Source of the DNA: Clostridium folliculivorans
GTDB lineage: Bacteria; Bacillota; Clostridia; Clostridiales; Clostridiaceae
Assembly (NCBI RefSeq): GCF_024341905.1
Contig: NZ_BQXY01000004.1
Location: forward strand, 91,729 to 155,728
DNA: 64,000 nt
Direction: 5' to 3'
Shown: positions 26,095 to 35,170 of the stretch, in pieces
Layout: every line of letters starts with the position of its first letter
Numbering within the stretch: position 1 is the first letter of the stretch
Notes under the pieces: model-generated
What the model saw: only the letters and a program-made list of their open reading frames with translations
Databases searched by the model: none
What the model was told of the DNA's origin: nothing
Position numbers and translations under genes: made by a program

Positions 26095-27102
26095 ATGATT
26101 GGAAAGGTACTTCTTAGTCATGGTAGTGGCGGAAGACAGACCAACGGACTAATAAATGAAATTTTTATAAAATACTTTAATAATTCTGTATTAAACCAGA
26201 TGAATGATGCCGCACAACTGATACTGGAAGGCAACAGAGTTGCATTTACTACAGATTCTTTTGTAGTTAATCCTATTTTTTTTAAAGGCGGAAACATTGG
26301 AAAGCTGGCTGTCTGCGGCACAGTAAATGATCTAGCGGTAAGTGGAGCTAAACCTCTATATCTAAGTTCTGCATTTATTATAGAGGAAGGTTTTGAATTG
26401 GAAAGGTTAGAGGAAATAGTAAAATCTATGGCTTTAGAAGCTGAAAAGGCTGGAGTTCAGATTGTAGCAGGAGATACTAAGGTAGTGGAAAGAGGAAGTG
26501 TAGATGGCATATATATCAACACTACGGGAATAGGCTTGATATATGAAGAAATATATATAAGTGCAAATAATGCTAAACCTGGAGATGTTGTTATAGTTAA
26601 TGGAACCCTTGCTGACCATGGAATAACAATAATGTGTGAAAGACACAACCTTGGAATGGAAGGGGATATTGAAAGTGATTGTGCATCGTTAAATTCATTA
26701 GTATATGAAGTTCTCAATGTATGTAAGGAGATTCATGTGATGAGAGATGCCACAAGAGGTGGCGTGGCTGCTGTACTCAATGAAATCGCTGAAGCTAGTA
26801 AGATTTCAATAGTCCTTAAGGAAGAGAGCATTCCTGTCAAAGAGGAAATTAGAGGAGTTTGTGAAATGCTTGGTCTTGACCCACTTTATGTAGCTAATGA
26901 AGGAAAGTTATGTGTATTTGCTCCTGAAGATCATGCCGAAAGCATACTATCGGCAATGAAGAAACATCCGCTAGGACAAGATGCTTGTATTATAGGCAAG
27001 GTAACTGATGATATAAAAAATAGAGTTTATGTTGAGACTATAATTGGAAGTAAGAGAATTGTAGACATGCCATCAGGAGAACAGCTACCTAGGATATGCT
27101 AG
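26095..27102 (+). CDS. hypE: Carbamoyl dehydratase HypE
   Basis: 335 residues from ATG 26095, a few nt after GAGGTGGT; an in-frame ATG at 26077 adds six residues without a site. HypE dehydrates its own C-terminal thiocarboxamide to thiocyanate and passes cyanide to HypC-HypD. It opens with LLSHGSGGRQTNGLI, has the PurM-like ATP-binding TTDSFVV, GGNIGKLAVCGTVND and DATRGGVAAVLNE, and ends with the required PRIC tail whose final Cys is modified by HypF. A strong terminator follows. Confidence 0.97.
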   Translation: MIGKVLLSHGSGGRQTNGLINEIFIKYFNNSVLNQMNDAAQLILEGNRVAFTTDSFVVNPIFFKGGNIGKLAVCGTVNDLAVSGAKPLYLSSAFIIEEGFELERLEEIVKSMALEAEKAGVQIVAGDTKVVERGSVDGIYINTTGIGLIYEEIYISANNAKPGDVVIVNGTLADHGITIMCERHNLGMEGDIESDCASLNSLVYEVLNVCKEIHVMRDATRGGVAAVLNEIAEASKISIVLKEESIPVKEEIRGVCEMLGLDPLYVANEGKLCVFAPEDHAESILSAMKKHPLGQDACIIGKVTDDIKNRVYVETIIGSKRIVDMPSGEQLPRIC

Positions 27103-27123
27103 TATAGATTAAGTTTTTATAGT

Positions 27124-27177
27124 AAAAGGAGATATTAATTTCCCAAGGGACATAATTAATATCTCCTTTTTGTTTTT
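27124..27177 (+). terminator. Terminator of the hyp cluster
   Basis: AAAAGGAGATATTAATT and AATTAATATCTCCTTTT form a 17-bp perfect stem followed by TGTTTTTG. Confidence 0.92.
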
Positions 27178-27239
27178 GTTATAATCTAACATGGAATTTT
27201 GCAAAACATGTTTCAAGATTTATTTGACTCAAAAATGTA

Positions 27240-27299
27240 TTGACAAGGTGACCTGTCAGTCATATACTATGACTAAAGAGTCATATGACTAGTAAGTCA
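27240..27299 (+). promoter_or_regulatory. tetR promoter with three operator palindromes
   Basis: TTGACA (27240-27245), 17 bp, TATACT (27263-27268). Three TGAC-N6-GTCA palindromes occur: 27249-27262 inside the spacer, 27270-27283 and 27286-27299 over the start of transcription. The arrangement fits autorepression by the TetR protein encoded 32 bp downstream. Confidence 0.8.
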
Positions 27300-27331
27300 T
27301 TATTTTAAACTTAAATTTAAGGTGGGAGCAT

Positions 27332-27979
27332 ATGCCGAAGGATACTTTTTTTAATCTAAATAAAGAAAAACAAGAGAAGATAATGAGAACGGCTGTAAGC
27401 GAGTTCTCTAATAATGGTTTTGAAAATGCCAATATAGGAAATATTGCAAAGAATGCCTCTGTAGCAAAAGGTAGCATGTATCAATATTTTGAGAACAAAA
27501 AGGAGTTATTCTTATTTTCGCTACAATGGTCCTTAGAACTTGTCATGAATAAGTATGGTAAATATTTAGTGTTAACAGATGACAATATAAATATTTTCGA
27601 TTATTTATATGAAAGTTCTAAGGATGTGTGGTCTCAGATAAATGATGAAAGAGAAGTGATTATTTTCATTCAGGATGTTTTTTTAGGAAAGTATAATCAT
27701 TTAACTAATGAATCGATGAAATATATTATGAAGGTTTCGGATGAATATATATTAAAGATTGTTCAGGATGGAAAGAGAAATGGGAGTATAAGAACTGATA
27801 TAGATGATGAAATAATAGCTTTATTCATTACTGGGGTATCAATGAAGATTAAAGAGCGCATGATGAATAGAGCAAGAGCAGCAGGAGAAGATATAGTGGA
27901 TGAAAGTTTTGGAGTGGTAGAGAAAGATATTAAGAGTATGATTGAACTTTTAAAGAATGGATTAGGCACTAAATTATAA
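27332..27979 (+). CDS. TetR-family transcriptional regulator
   Basis: 215 residues, ATG after AAGGTGGGAG. The N-terminal HTH (about 10-55) reads RTAVSEFSNNGFENANIG then NASVAKGSMYQYFENKKELF, the usual TetR pattern. The remainder is an all-helical ligand and dimer domain, not assignable. It is the first gene of a likely operon with the ABC exporter (25 bp gap) and probably represses it through the three operators until an inducer binds. Confidence 0.93.
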   Translation: MPKDTFFNLNKEKQEKIMRTAVSEFSNNGFENANIGNIAKNASVAKGSMYQYFENKKELFLFSLQWSLELVMNKYGKYLVLTDDNINIFDYLYESSKDVWSQINDEREVIIFIQDVFLGKYNHLTNESMKYIMKVSDEYILKIVQDGKRNGSIRTDIDDEIIALFITGVSMKIKERMMNRARAAGEDIVDESFGVVEKDIKSMIELLKNGLGTKL

Positions 27980-28004
27980 ATGGTGAGGGAGGCATGAGGT
28001 AATT

Positions 28005-28703
28005 ATGTTTATAGAGATTTCTGGCTTAAAAAAGAGCTATATAAGTGGGGATGTTGTAACGCAGGTGCTTAAAGGTGTTAGTATGAAATTAAATAAAGGA
28101 GAAATAGGGGTTATCCTTGGTCCTTCAGGTTCAGGGAAATCAACTTTATTGAATATAATAGGGGGTATAGATCGTAGTGATTCTGGAAGAGTTATAGTAG
28201 ATGATGAAGATATCATAGCTCTTAATGATGATAAGCTTACAGATTATAGACGAGAAAAGATAGGTTTCATATTTCAATTTTATAATCTAATTCCTAATTT
28301 GACTGTTGGAGAGAATATTGAGGTTGTTTCCAATATAAGCAAGAACCCTCTAAATACAGATGAGGTACTTAAAGCTGTGGGAATGCTTGAGAAAAAGTAT
28401 AGATTTCCAAAGGAATTAAGTGGAGGAGAGCAGCAAAGGGTAGCTATAGCTAGGGCAGTAGTGAAAAACCCAAAGCTTCTTTTATGTGATGAACCAACAG
28501 GTGCTCTAGATTTCAGTACCTCAAGAGATATATTGAAGCTATTACAAAAGGTAAACAAAGAATTTGGAACTACAATACTTATGATTACTCATAATAATGC
28601 AATAAGTGATATGGCAAATAAGGTATACAAAGTTAGAAACGGCGAAATAGTAGAGCAGCTTGAAAATAAAGTGATCTTACCAGCAGAAAGGATTGAGTGG
28701 TAA
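28005..28703 (+). CDS. ABC transporter ATP-binding protein, MacB/LolD type
   Basis: 232 residues. Walker A GPSGSGKST, Q-loop IFQFYNLIPNLTV, signature LSGGEQQRVAIARA, Walker B LLLCDEPTGALD and the switch histidine (MITHNN) are all present. The sequence FYNLIPNLTVGEN is characteristic of ATPases that pair with FtsX-type permeases. These work by mechanotransmission rather than simple channel transport. The stop codon overlaps the permease start by one base. Confidence 0.95.
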   Translation: MFIEISGLKKSYISGDVVTQVLKGVSMKLNKGEIGVILGPSGSGKSTLLNIIGGIDRSDSGRVIVDDEDIIALNDDKLTDYRREKIGFIFQFYNLIPNLTVGENIEVVSNISKNPLNTDEVLKAVGMLEKKYRFPKELSGGEQQRVAIARAVVKNPKLLLCDEPTGALDFSTSRDILKLLQKVNKEFGTTILMITHNNAISDMANKVYKVRNGEIVEQLENKVILPAERIEW

Positions 28704-30943
28704 TGGTTATAAATAATAAGATAAAGAGAACCATGCTAGAAAATAAATCTCAGTATATTGGATCATTATTATTAATCATTATAAGTTGTATGCTTTATAC
28801 GATGTTTAACCAGCTTACTGTAAGCATGAAGAATACTTCAACAGCTTTTGAAAGTAATTACTATCAAGAAGATGCTAGCTTTATTGCTGATAAACAAATT
28901 AAAAACATAGATGATTTAGAATCAAGGTTTAACCTCCGTATGGAAGAAATAAAGACTTTTGATTATACCGTTTCTGAAGGAAAGACTCTTAGAATATTTA
29001 GTGAAAATAAAAAGGTAAATGTGCCTGCCGCTATTGAAGGAACTACCTTAAAAGGTGGAGATATAATTATAGATCCCTCATATGCAAAAGCTAATTCTAT
29101 CAAGATCGGAGATAGCGTAACTATTGCTTCTAAAAACTTTAAGGTTTCTGGTTTTATGTCTATGCCTAACTATATATATGTTATAAAGCAAGAGAGTGAC
29201 TTATTAAATGATCCGAAGAATTTTGGTATAGCGGTTATTAGTAAAGAAGACTTAAGGAATACTGGTGAGGGAAATATTTCCTACGCAATAAGATTCAATA
29301 ATAGAGAAAATATAGATGATAATATAGCAAAATTTAAGAGTTATTTAAAAGAGCAAAATATAATAGTTCTCAAATGGAGTAATGTAACTGAGAATCCAAG
29401 GGTTACGTATGAAACTGCAAAGGTAGATGGAATAGAGCAAATGAGTACTTCAATGCCTATATTTATACTGCTTTTAACATGTATACTCTCAGGTATAGTT
29501 ATATGGAGAATGTTAAAAAAAGAATTTGCATTAATAGGAACTCTTTATTCCTTTGGATATAAAAAGAAAGAAATAATGAAACATTATATAACTTATCCTT
29601 TAGCAGTTGCAGTTGTAGGTGGAATTATCGGTACTTTTTTAGGAGCGCTTACAGTTAAACCAATGCTTAAGGTAATGTTAGCCTACTTTAATATGCCGAT
29701 GGGACCTATGAAGTATGATCCTAAATATATTATTATAAGCTTACTACTTCCAATAACCTTCTTAGGACTATGTGGATATTTCATAATTAATAAGGCTCTA
29801 AAAAATTCACCATTAGATTTAATTAGAGGTGGGAGAGAGAAAAATAAGGTCGGATTCATTGAAAAAAGACTAAAGCTTGATAAGCTCTCATTTTCAACGA
29901 AGTTTAAAATAAGGGAGCAACTTAGAAGTATACCTAGAAGTAGCTTTTTGTTACTTGGAATTGCTTTTGCAACTATGCTTCTTCTAATGGGGTTTGTAAT
30001 GAAGAGTTCTATGGATTACCTTATAAAAGATACTTATGAGAGCACATATAAATATCAATATCAGTATTTATTCAATACACTTCAAAATGGTAAAAGCGAC
30101 AATGCAGAAAGATTTTCTATATCACCTTTTAGCTTAAAATCAGATGAAAAACATAGCTTTAGTGTGTATGGGATAGAAGGTGATTCTAAGTATATAATTC
30201 TTAAGGATTCGAAAGGCAATAAACTTGATACAAACAAGATCGTCTTTACAAAACCTTTAGCTGACAACTTAAAGCTTAAGGCCGGTGATAAGGTAAAACT
30301 TATCAATAAGCTTGATTCAAAAGAGTATGATATAACCGTGGATAGTATTGCAGATACCTATATTGGTGAGTATATTTATATACCAATAACTGATTTTAAC
30401 TCTATGTTAGGTTATCCTAAAGATAGTTACATGGGGCTTATGAGTAAGGAAGCACTAAATATATCTAAAGAGAAACTCCTTAGTACTGCGACTCTTGATG
30501 AATTTAAGAATGCCTTTGATTCCTTAACTAAGCCAATGCAGGCTTATGTTGGAGCAATATCCTTCATGGCATTTATTATAGGGCTTATAGTTATATATGT
30601 AGTTACTTCTCTGATAATAGAAGAGAACAAGGAAAATATATCTCTCATGAAGGTACTAGGGTATAGAAAAAAAGAAGTTTACTCACTTATATTAAACAGC
30701 TCTTCCTTTATTGTGGTGATAGGTTATCTAATAGGAATACCGCTGCTTTTAGCTTCAGTTAATCAAATGATAAACTCTGCTACAAAAAGCATGAATTTAG
30801 CAATGCCTATAAGAATTAATTATATTTATACTTTAATAGGATTTGTAGTAATATACTTAACCTATGAAGTATCAAAGGCTATTAGTAGAAGAAAGGTCAA
30901 TAGAGTTTCTATGACAGAGGCTCTAAAATCTAGAGTAGAGTAA
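28703..30943 (+). CDS. FtsX-family ABC transporter permease
   Basis: 746 residues from ATG 28703 (TAATG overlap with the ATPase). It starts with one TM (about 18-38), then a large extracytoplasmic domain (about 40-245), three TMs of a first FtsX core (about 250-365), a second TM near 415 with another external domain (about 440-610), and three closing TMs of a second FtsX core (about 620-735). The duplicated layout is like permeases of peptide or lipid efflux and stress-sensing systems. The substrate is unknown; repression by TetR suggests toxin-inducible export. Confidence 0.9.
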   Translation: MVINNKIKRTMLENKSQYIGSLLLIIISCMLYTMFNQLTVSMKNTSTAFESNYYQEDASFIADKQIKNIDDLESRFNLRMEEIKTFDYTVSEGKTLRIFSENKKVNVPAAIEGTTLKGGDIIIDPSYAKANSIKIGDSVTIASKNFKVSGFMSMPNYIYVIKQESDLLNDPKNFGIAVISKEDLRNTGEGNISYAIRFNNRENIDDNIAKFKSYLKEQNIIVLKWSNVTENPRVTYETAKVDGIEQMSTSMPIFILLLTCILSGIVIWRMLKKEFALIGTLYSFGYKKKEIMKHYITYPLAVAVVGGIIGTFLGALTVKPMLKVMLAYFNMPMGPMKYDPKYIIISLLLPITFLGLCGYFIINKALKNSPLDLIRGGREKNKVGFIEKRLKLDKLSFSTKFKIREQLRSIPRSSFLLLGIAFATMLLLMGFVMKSSMDYLIKDTYESTYKYQYQYLFNTLQNGKSDNAERFSISPFSLKSDEKHSFSVYGIEGDSKYIILKDSKGNKLDTNKIVFTKPLADNLKLKAGDKVKLINKLDSKEYDITVDSIADTYIGEYIYIPITDFNSMLGYPKDSYMGLMSKEALNISKEKLLSTATLDEFKNAFDSLTKPMQAYVGAISFMAFIIGLIVIYVVTSLIIEENKENISLMKVLGYRKKEVYSLILNSSSFIVVIGYLIGIPLLLASVNQMINSATKSMNLAMPIRINYIYTLIGFVVIYLTYEVSKAISRRKVNRVSMTEALKSRVE

Positions 30944-30952
30944 GATTAGTTT

Positions 30953-30989
30953 AAACCAGTCTCAATTTTTAGAGACTGGTTTTTATTTT
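30953..30989 (+). terminator. Terminator of the tetR-ABC operon
   Basis: AAACCAGTCTC and GAGACTGGTTT pair around an 8-nt loop and run into TTATTTT. Confidence 0.9.
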
Positions 30990-31200
30990 AAGAAAAATGT
31001 ACCATGTGGCTTTAGTTTTGTTGTTAACTAACTTTAAATAAGAGTATAATTATGAGTATACCAATTGAAATCCAGTTGTAATTTTGATATTACAAGGTAA
31101 TGTCGTAAGTATTCTGGAGTATGGTATAACGTTGATAAATATTATCTAGATGATAAATCGAGCTATAAATAATTTATGTAAAGTAAATTGGGGGTATATT

Positions 31201-32175
31201 ATGAGTAGACCAAAAGTATATATAGCAAAACCTATTCCACAAGAGGTGGAGGAATATATAGATAATTATTGTGATTTAGAAAAATGGGATTCAGATGAAG
31301 ATATAACTAGGGAAGAGCTTTTAGAAAATTTGAAGGATATAGATGGGCTTTTAACATCTGGCACTAAGATAGATGAAGAGTTATTAGAAAAAGCCCCAAA
31401 CCTTAAAGTAGTTAGTAATATGTCTGTAGGCTATAATAATTTTGATTTAAAAGCAATGAAAGATAGAAATATAATGGGTACAAATGTAGCAGGGGCTCTT
31501 GATGATACCGTTGCTGATTTAATATTTGGGCTTATGCTTGCTTGTGCAAGAAGAATAACTGAATTAGATAGATATGTAAAAGCAGGAAAGTGGAATAGAG
31601 ATGATGATTTGGAGCTTTACGGCGCTAATGTTCATCATAGAACACTTGGTATTATTGGAATGGGAAGAATAGGTGAGGCAGTAGCCAAAAGAGCAAGTTT
31701 AGGGTTCGATATGAATGTACTTTATTATAACAGAAGCAGAAAGAAAGAGGTTGAAGAAAAGTTAGGGGCAGAGTATTGCACTATGGAAGAGCTTTTAAAG
31801 AGATCGGACTTCATAGTTATCATGACTCCATTGACCGAAGAAACTTTACATCTTATAGATGAGGAGCAATTCAATTTAATGAAGTCTAATGCAATATTTA
31901 TTAATGCTTCAAGAGGAAAAACTATAAATGAGAGAGCATTGATTAAAGCACTTCAAAATAAAAAAATAAGAGCAGCAGGCTTGGATGTATTTGATGTTGA
32001 GCCAGTGCAAGCTGATAACCCATTATTAAAGATGGATAATGTAGTTACTCTTCCACATATAGGGTCTGCTAATGAAGATACAAGACTTGATATGGCTAGA
32101 TTAGCTGCTAAAAATCTTGTCAAGGCTTTAACAGAAGGAACCGCACCTAATATTGTTCCAGAGTTAAAAGAGTAA
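31201..32175 (+). CDS. D-isomer-specific 2-hydroxyacid dehydrogenase
   Basis: 324 residues from ATG 31201 after GGGGGTATATT; the frame extends upstream to 31150 without a site. The NAD(P)-binding motif is GIIGMGRIGEAVAKR. The catalytic residues are Arg in NASRGKTI, Glu in DVFDVEPVQ and His in LPHIGSANEDT. Closest by motif to glyoxylate/hydroxypyruvate reductase-type members, which reduce 2-oxoacids to D-2-hydroxyacids in the cytosol. The specific substrate is not resolved. It stands alone between two hairpins. Confidence 0.92.
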   Translation: MSRPKVYIAKPIPQEVEEYIDNYCDLEKWDSDEDITREELLENLKDIDGLLTSGTKIDEELLEKAPNLKVVSNMSVGYNNFDLKAMKDRNIMGTNVAGALDDTVADLIFGLMLACARRITELDRYVKAGKWNRDDDLELYGANVHHRTLGIIGMGRIGEAVAKRASLGFDMNVLYYNRSRKKEVEEKLGAEYCTMEELLKRSDFIVIMTPLTEETLHLIDEEQFNLMKSNAIFINASRGKTINERALIKALQNKKIRAAGLDVFDVEPVQADNPLLKMDNVVTLPHIGSANEDTRLDMARLAAKNLVKALTEGTAPNIVPELKE

Positions 32176-32232
32176 GATTGGGTTTAGATATAAAAACTTT
32201 ATTTACTAGATTTTATAACAATATAATTGTGT

Positions 32233-32270
32233 AAATATATATGTAAACCCGCATGTTTACTATATATTTA
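32233..32270 (+). terminator. A+T-rich palindromic hairpin after the dehydrogenase gene
   Basis: An A+T arm ending GTAAAC and one starting GTTTAC, extended by TATATAT tracts, form a long stem around CCGCAT, followed by ATTTATATG. It is probably a terminator, though the tail is not a clean T-run. Confidence 0.45.
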
Positions 32271-32371
32271 TATGATTATATGTTTTTATAATTATTTAAT
32301 TTAATAATTATATAATTAAATGATTATTTAAATAAAGGTACTTTTAAACGTAGAAAGGGACGAATTTATAT

Positions 32372-33268
32372 ATGGAGCTTACTAAAATAAACGGAAATAC
32401 CTATTATATAAAGGCTCCAACTAATATTGGAGTTTATAGTTATAAAAATAAAAATTGTCTTCTCATTGATACTGGAATAAATAATTCTGCAGCAAGAAAG
32501 ATTGAAGAAGTATTAAAAGAAAATAATCTTCATGTTAAGTATATAGTAAACACTCACAGTCACCCGGATCATTGTGGTGGAAACAATTATTTCAAGAACA
32601 ATTATACTGGATGCATAGTCTATACCTCAGGAAAAGAGAAATTATATATGGAAAACATGGAGCTAAGGACAAATATGCTATATACAGCTACTAGTCCTAA
32701 GAATCTTTCCGATGACTGCAAAGACTTAACTGTAGACTATGTTTTAGATCAAGGTAATACCAAGATAAATGATGATAAGTTTGAAGTTTTTGAGTTAAGG
32801 GGCCATTCGCCTCAAAGTATAGGAATAGTGACTTCAGATAAAGTATGTTTCTTAGGAGATGCTTTATATAGCGAAACAATATTGGAAAAATATTCTTTTC
32901 CATATTTATTTGATGTAGGCAGTGCACTTATTTCCTTAGAGAAGATAAAGGAAATAGATGCAGACTATTTTGTTATAAGCCATGCAGAAGATATTGTTAG
33001 AAAACAAGATATTCCAAATTTAGTAGATAAAAACATTGAGAATATAAAGGATTACTGCAATCAGATGATAGAGCTATTAGAGAAGCCTTTAACAAAAGAG
33101 GAATTATTAGAAAACCTAACAATACTTAATGACTTAGAGATTGACTTTAGGCAATATCATTTAAACTATTCATCAATGTCAGCATTCTTATCGTATCTTT
33201 ACAATAAAGGGGAGATTAACTCTTCTGTAGAGAATGGAAAGTTATACTACTATAGCGTTAATAGTTAA
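32372..33268 (+). CDS. Metallo-beta-lactamase-fold hydrolase
   Basis: 298 residues. The metal motif HXHXDH is HSHPDH, with further ligands in ELRGHSPQS, FLGDALYS and ISHAED, so a dinuclear metal site looks intact. The last 70 residues form a helical cap or wing-like domain. The superfamily includes glyoxalase II, lactonases and thioesterases; the substrate cannot be chosen. It reads with the nitroreductase gene 128 bp downstream. Confidence 0.88.
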   Translation: MELTKINGNTYYIKAPTNIGVYSYKNKNCLLIDTGINNSAARKIEEVLKENNLHVKYIVNTHSHPDHCGGNNYFKNNYTGCIVYTSGKEKLYMENMELRTNMLYTATSPKNLSDDCKDLTVDYVLDQGNTKINDDKFEVFELRGHSPQSIGIVTSDKVCFLGDALYSETILEKYSFPYLFDVGSALISLEKIKEIDADYFVISHAEDIVRKQDIPNLVDKNIENIKDYCNQMIELLEKPLTKEELLENLTILNDLEIDFRQYHLNYSSMSAFLSYLYNKGEINSSVENGKLYYYSVNS

Positions 33269-33396
33269 TTAATATGTTGAAGAGATAATTTATTATGAAT
33301 CTGTATTAGATGAAATTTATATATAAATAAATAGTATTAATAGGCATTAGTGCTATTATTAGTAGTATAGAAATATTTTGTTGAGAGGTAATATAA

Positions 33397-34152
33397 ATGG
33401 ATAATGCAAAGTTTTATGAGACAATGTACAAAAGAAAATCTGTAAGAAAATATGATATGAACTCTTTAGACGATAAAACTTTAAATGATGTAAAAAGCTT
33501 CATAAGTGAAATAAATCCTTTAGTAACTGGTATTAAAACTGATCTACAGGTTATATCTCAAAATGATGTTAAAAGTTTTATGTCTATAAAAGCACCTCAT
33601 TATGTAGTTGTATTTTCTGAGAATAAAGAAGGGTATTTAACTAATATAGGTTTTATGCTTCAACAACTAGATTTATATTTGTCAGCTAATGGCTTAGGCG
33701 CCTGTTGGCAAGGTATGGCTAAACCAGCAAAAGACATAGTAAGTAAATCAGAGCTAGAATTTGTTATAATGTTAGCTTTTGGGAAACCAGCTGAGAGCTT
33801 ATATAGAAGTGACAGATCAGAATTCAAAAGAAACTCAATAGAATCTATAAGAAATAAAGCTGATTTTGATGAGTTATTAGAAGCTGTGAGAATAGCACCA
33901 TCTGCTACAAATAGTCAGCCATGGCATTTTGATATAGAAGGAAATAATTTATATGTTAATTGTGTAAAACTTAATCCTATCAAAGCACTCATAATGGAAA
34001 AGATGAATAAAATTGATATAGGAATTGGATTATGTCATCTATCAATAGCATCTAAATATTTAGGTAAAAAGTTTAAGTTTTTGCAAAATGAATCTGTAAA
34101 AGAAAATGTTCCAAAAGGATATTTTAATATTGGTAATGTAGAAATAAATTAA
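33397..34152 (+). CDS. Nitroreductase-family protein (TM1586 type)
   Basis: 251 residues with no real transmembrane helix despite the family nickname. ETMYKRKSVRKYD is the nitroreductase start motif and binds FMN phosphate; LSANGLGACWQGMAK and VRIAPSATNSQPWHFDI are typical of the second half. It likely is a cytosolic flavoprotein using NAD(P)H on nitro compounds or quinones. GAGAGGTAAT precedes the ATG. It ends before a terminator and a repeat-family-1 copy. Confidence 0.87.
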   Translation: MDNAKFYETMYKRKSVRKYDMNSLDDKTLNDVKSFISEINPLVTGIKTDLQVISQNDVKSFMSIKAPHYVVVFSENKEGYLTNIGFMLQQLDLYLSANGLGACWQGMAKPAKDIVSKSELEFVIMLAFGKPAESLYRSDRSEFKRNSIESIRNKADFDELLEAVRIAPSATNSQPWHFDIEGNNLYVNCVKLNPIKALIMEKMNKIDIGIGLCHLSIASKYLGKKFKFLQNESVKENVPKGYFNIGNVEIN

Positions 34153-34244
34153 ATATATAATAATGATTAAAAAGTTAATTAAGATGTATTTGATTCATTA
34201 TATGGTAAGCTTTTATAAAGATGTCTATTAATGATAGAAGCATG

Positions 34245-34300
34245 AAAAAAGGAGTTATCACATATAAACTATGTTGTTTATATTGTAATAATTCCTTTTT
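34245..34300 (+). terminator. Terminator of the nitroreductase gene
   Basis: AAAAAAGGAGTTAT pairs with ATAATTCCTTTTT, with further pairing of ATATAAAC and GTTTATAT inside. It ends in TTTTT and touches repeat copy B. Confidence 0.8.
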
Positions 34301-34303
34301 ATA

Positions 34304-34398
34304 GATGAGCCACTTCGTAATAAAATTTATATTTTTAAATTCTCTCACCAGAAATCGTGAGAGTTTTAAAAATAGATTTGGGATCGAAGTGGCTCATC
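34304..34398 (+). repeat. Repeat family 1, full copy B (95 bp)
   Basis: Outer stem GATGAGCCACTTCG/CGAAGTGGCTCATC, middle stem TATTTTTAAA/TTTAAAAATA, apical stem CTCTCAC/GTGAGAG with loop CAGAAATC. The AG/CT pair in the outer stem replaces TA/TA of copies C and D on both sides. It lies 4 bp past the sodA stop. Confidence 0.85.
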
Positions 34399-34402
34399 TT
34401 TA

Positions 34403-34999
34403 TTACTTTAATGCAGCTTGAAATCTGCTATTAACATCTTCCCAATTAACTATATTCCACCAAGCTTCCACGAAGCCAGCTCTCTTGTTTTGATATTTTA
34501 AGTAATAAGCGTGTTCCCATACATCAACAATAAGAAGAGGACATACTTCCCATTGAGTTAGGTTTTGATGTTTTTCTACTTGTAGAACAACTAGTTTGTT
34601 AAAAAGTTTGTTCCAGCAAAGAACAGTCCAACCGGAACCTTCTACAGCTACTGCTGCAGCACTAAACTGTTTTTTAAAAGCATCATAACTGCCAAAGTCC
34701 TTTTTAATTTGGTCTGCAAGATTTCCAGTTGGTTCTCCACCACCATTTGGACACATGTTTTGCCAAAACATCGTATGTAGAATATGACCAGAACCATGGA
34801 ATGCATATTCTCTTTCCCAATGTTTTACTAAAGCAAAATCTCCTTTTTCTCTAGCTTCAGCTAGTTTTGTTTCTGCGTTGTTTAATCCGTCTACATAAGC
34901 TTTATGATGTATATCGTGATGAATTTTAACAGTTTCTTGATCATAATGTGGTTCTAGTGCATCATAGGCATAAGGTAGGTTTGGTAAAGTATATGGCAT
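34403..34999 (-). CDS. sodA: Fe/Mn superoxide dismutase
   Basis: 198 residues beginning MPYTLPNLPYAYDALEPHYD, the usual SodA/B start. Metal ligands are His27 in KIHHDIHH, a His in GHILHTMFW, then Asp and His in DVWEHAYYL. Fe or Mn preference is not decided from sequence. It dismutates superoxide in the cytosol. It belongs with rubrerythrin, Dps and PerR to a local oxidative-stress island. The ribosome site is GAGGTGATAT. Its 3' end abuts repeat copy B, which may fold at the transcript end. Confidence 0.95.
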   Translation of the reverse strand: MPYTLPNLPYAYDALEPHYDQETVKIHHDIHHKAYVDGLNNAETKLAEAREKGDFALVKHWEREYAFHGSGHILHTMFWQNMCPNGGGEPTGNLADQIKKDFGSYDAFKKQFSAAAVAVEGSGWTVLCWNKLFNKLVVLQVEKHQNLTQWEVCPLLIVDVWEHAYYLKYQNKRAGFVEAWWNIVNWEDVNSRFQAALK

Positions 35000-35170
35000 A
35001 ATATCACCTCTTAATAAAATTTAATCTCTAATATATTACCCACTATATAGAAAGTTATAAGTGAAACTATAAATTTGGATATTGCAAATTAGCATGGCAT
35101 AGTTAGGTATATATTTTTTCTTGTAGTTAATAATACCAATGTAATTATAATTTGAGAGGATGTGTCTATA

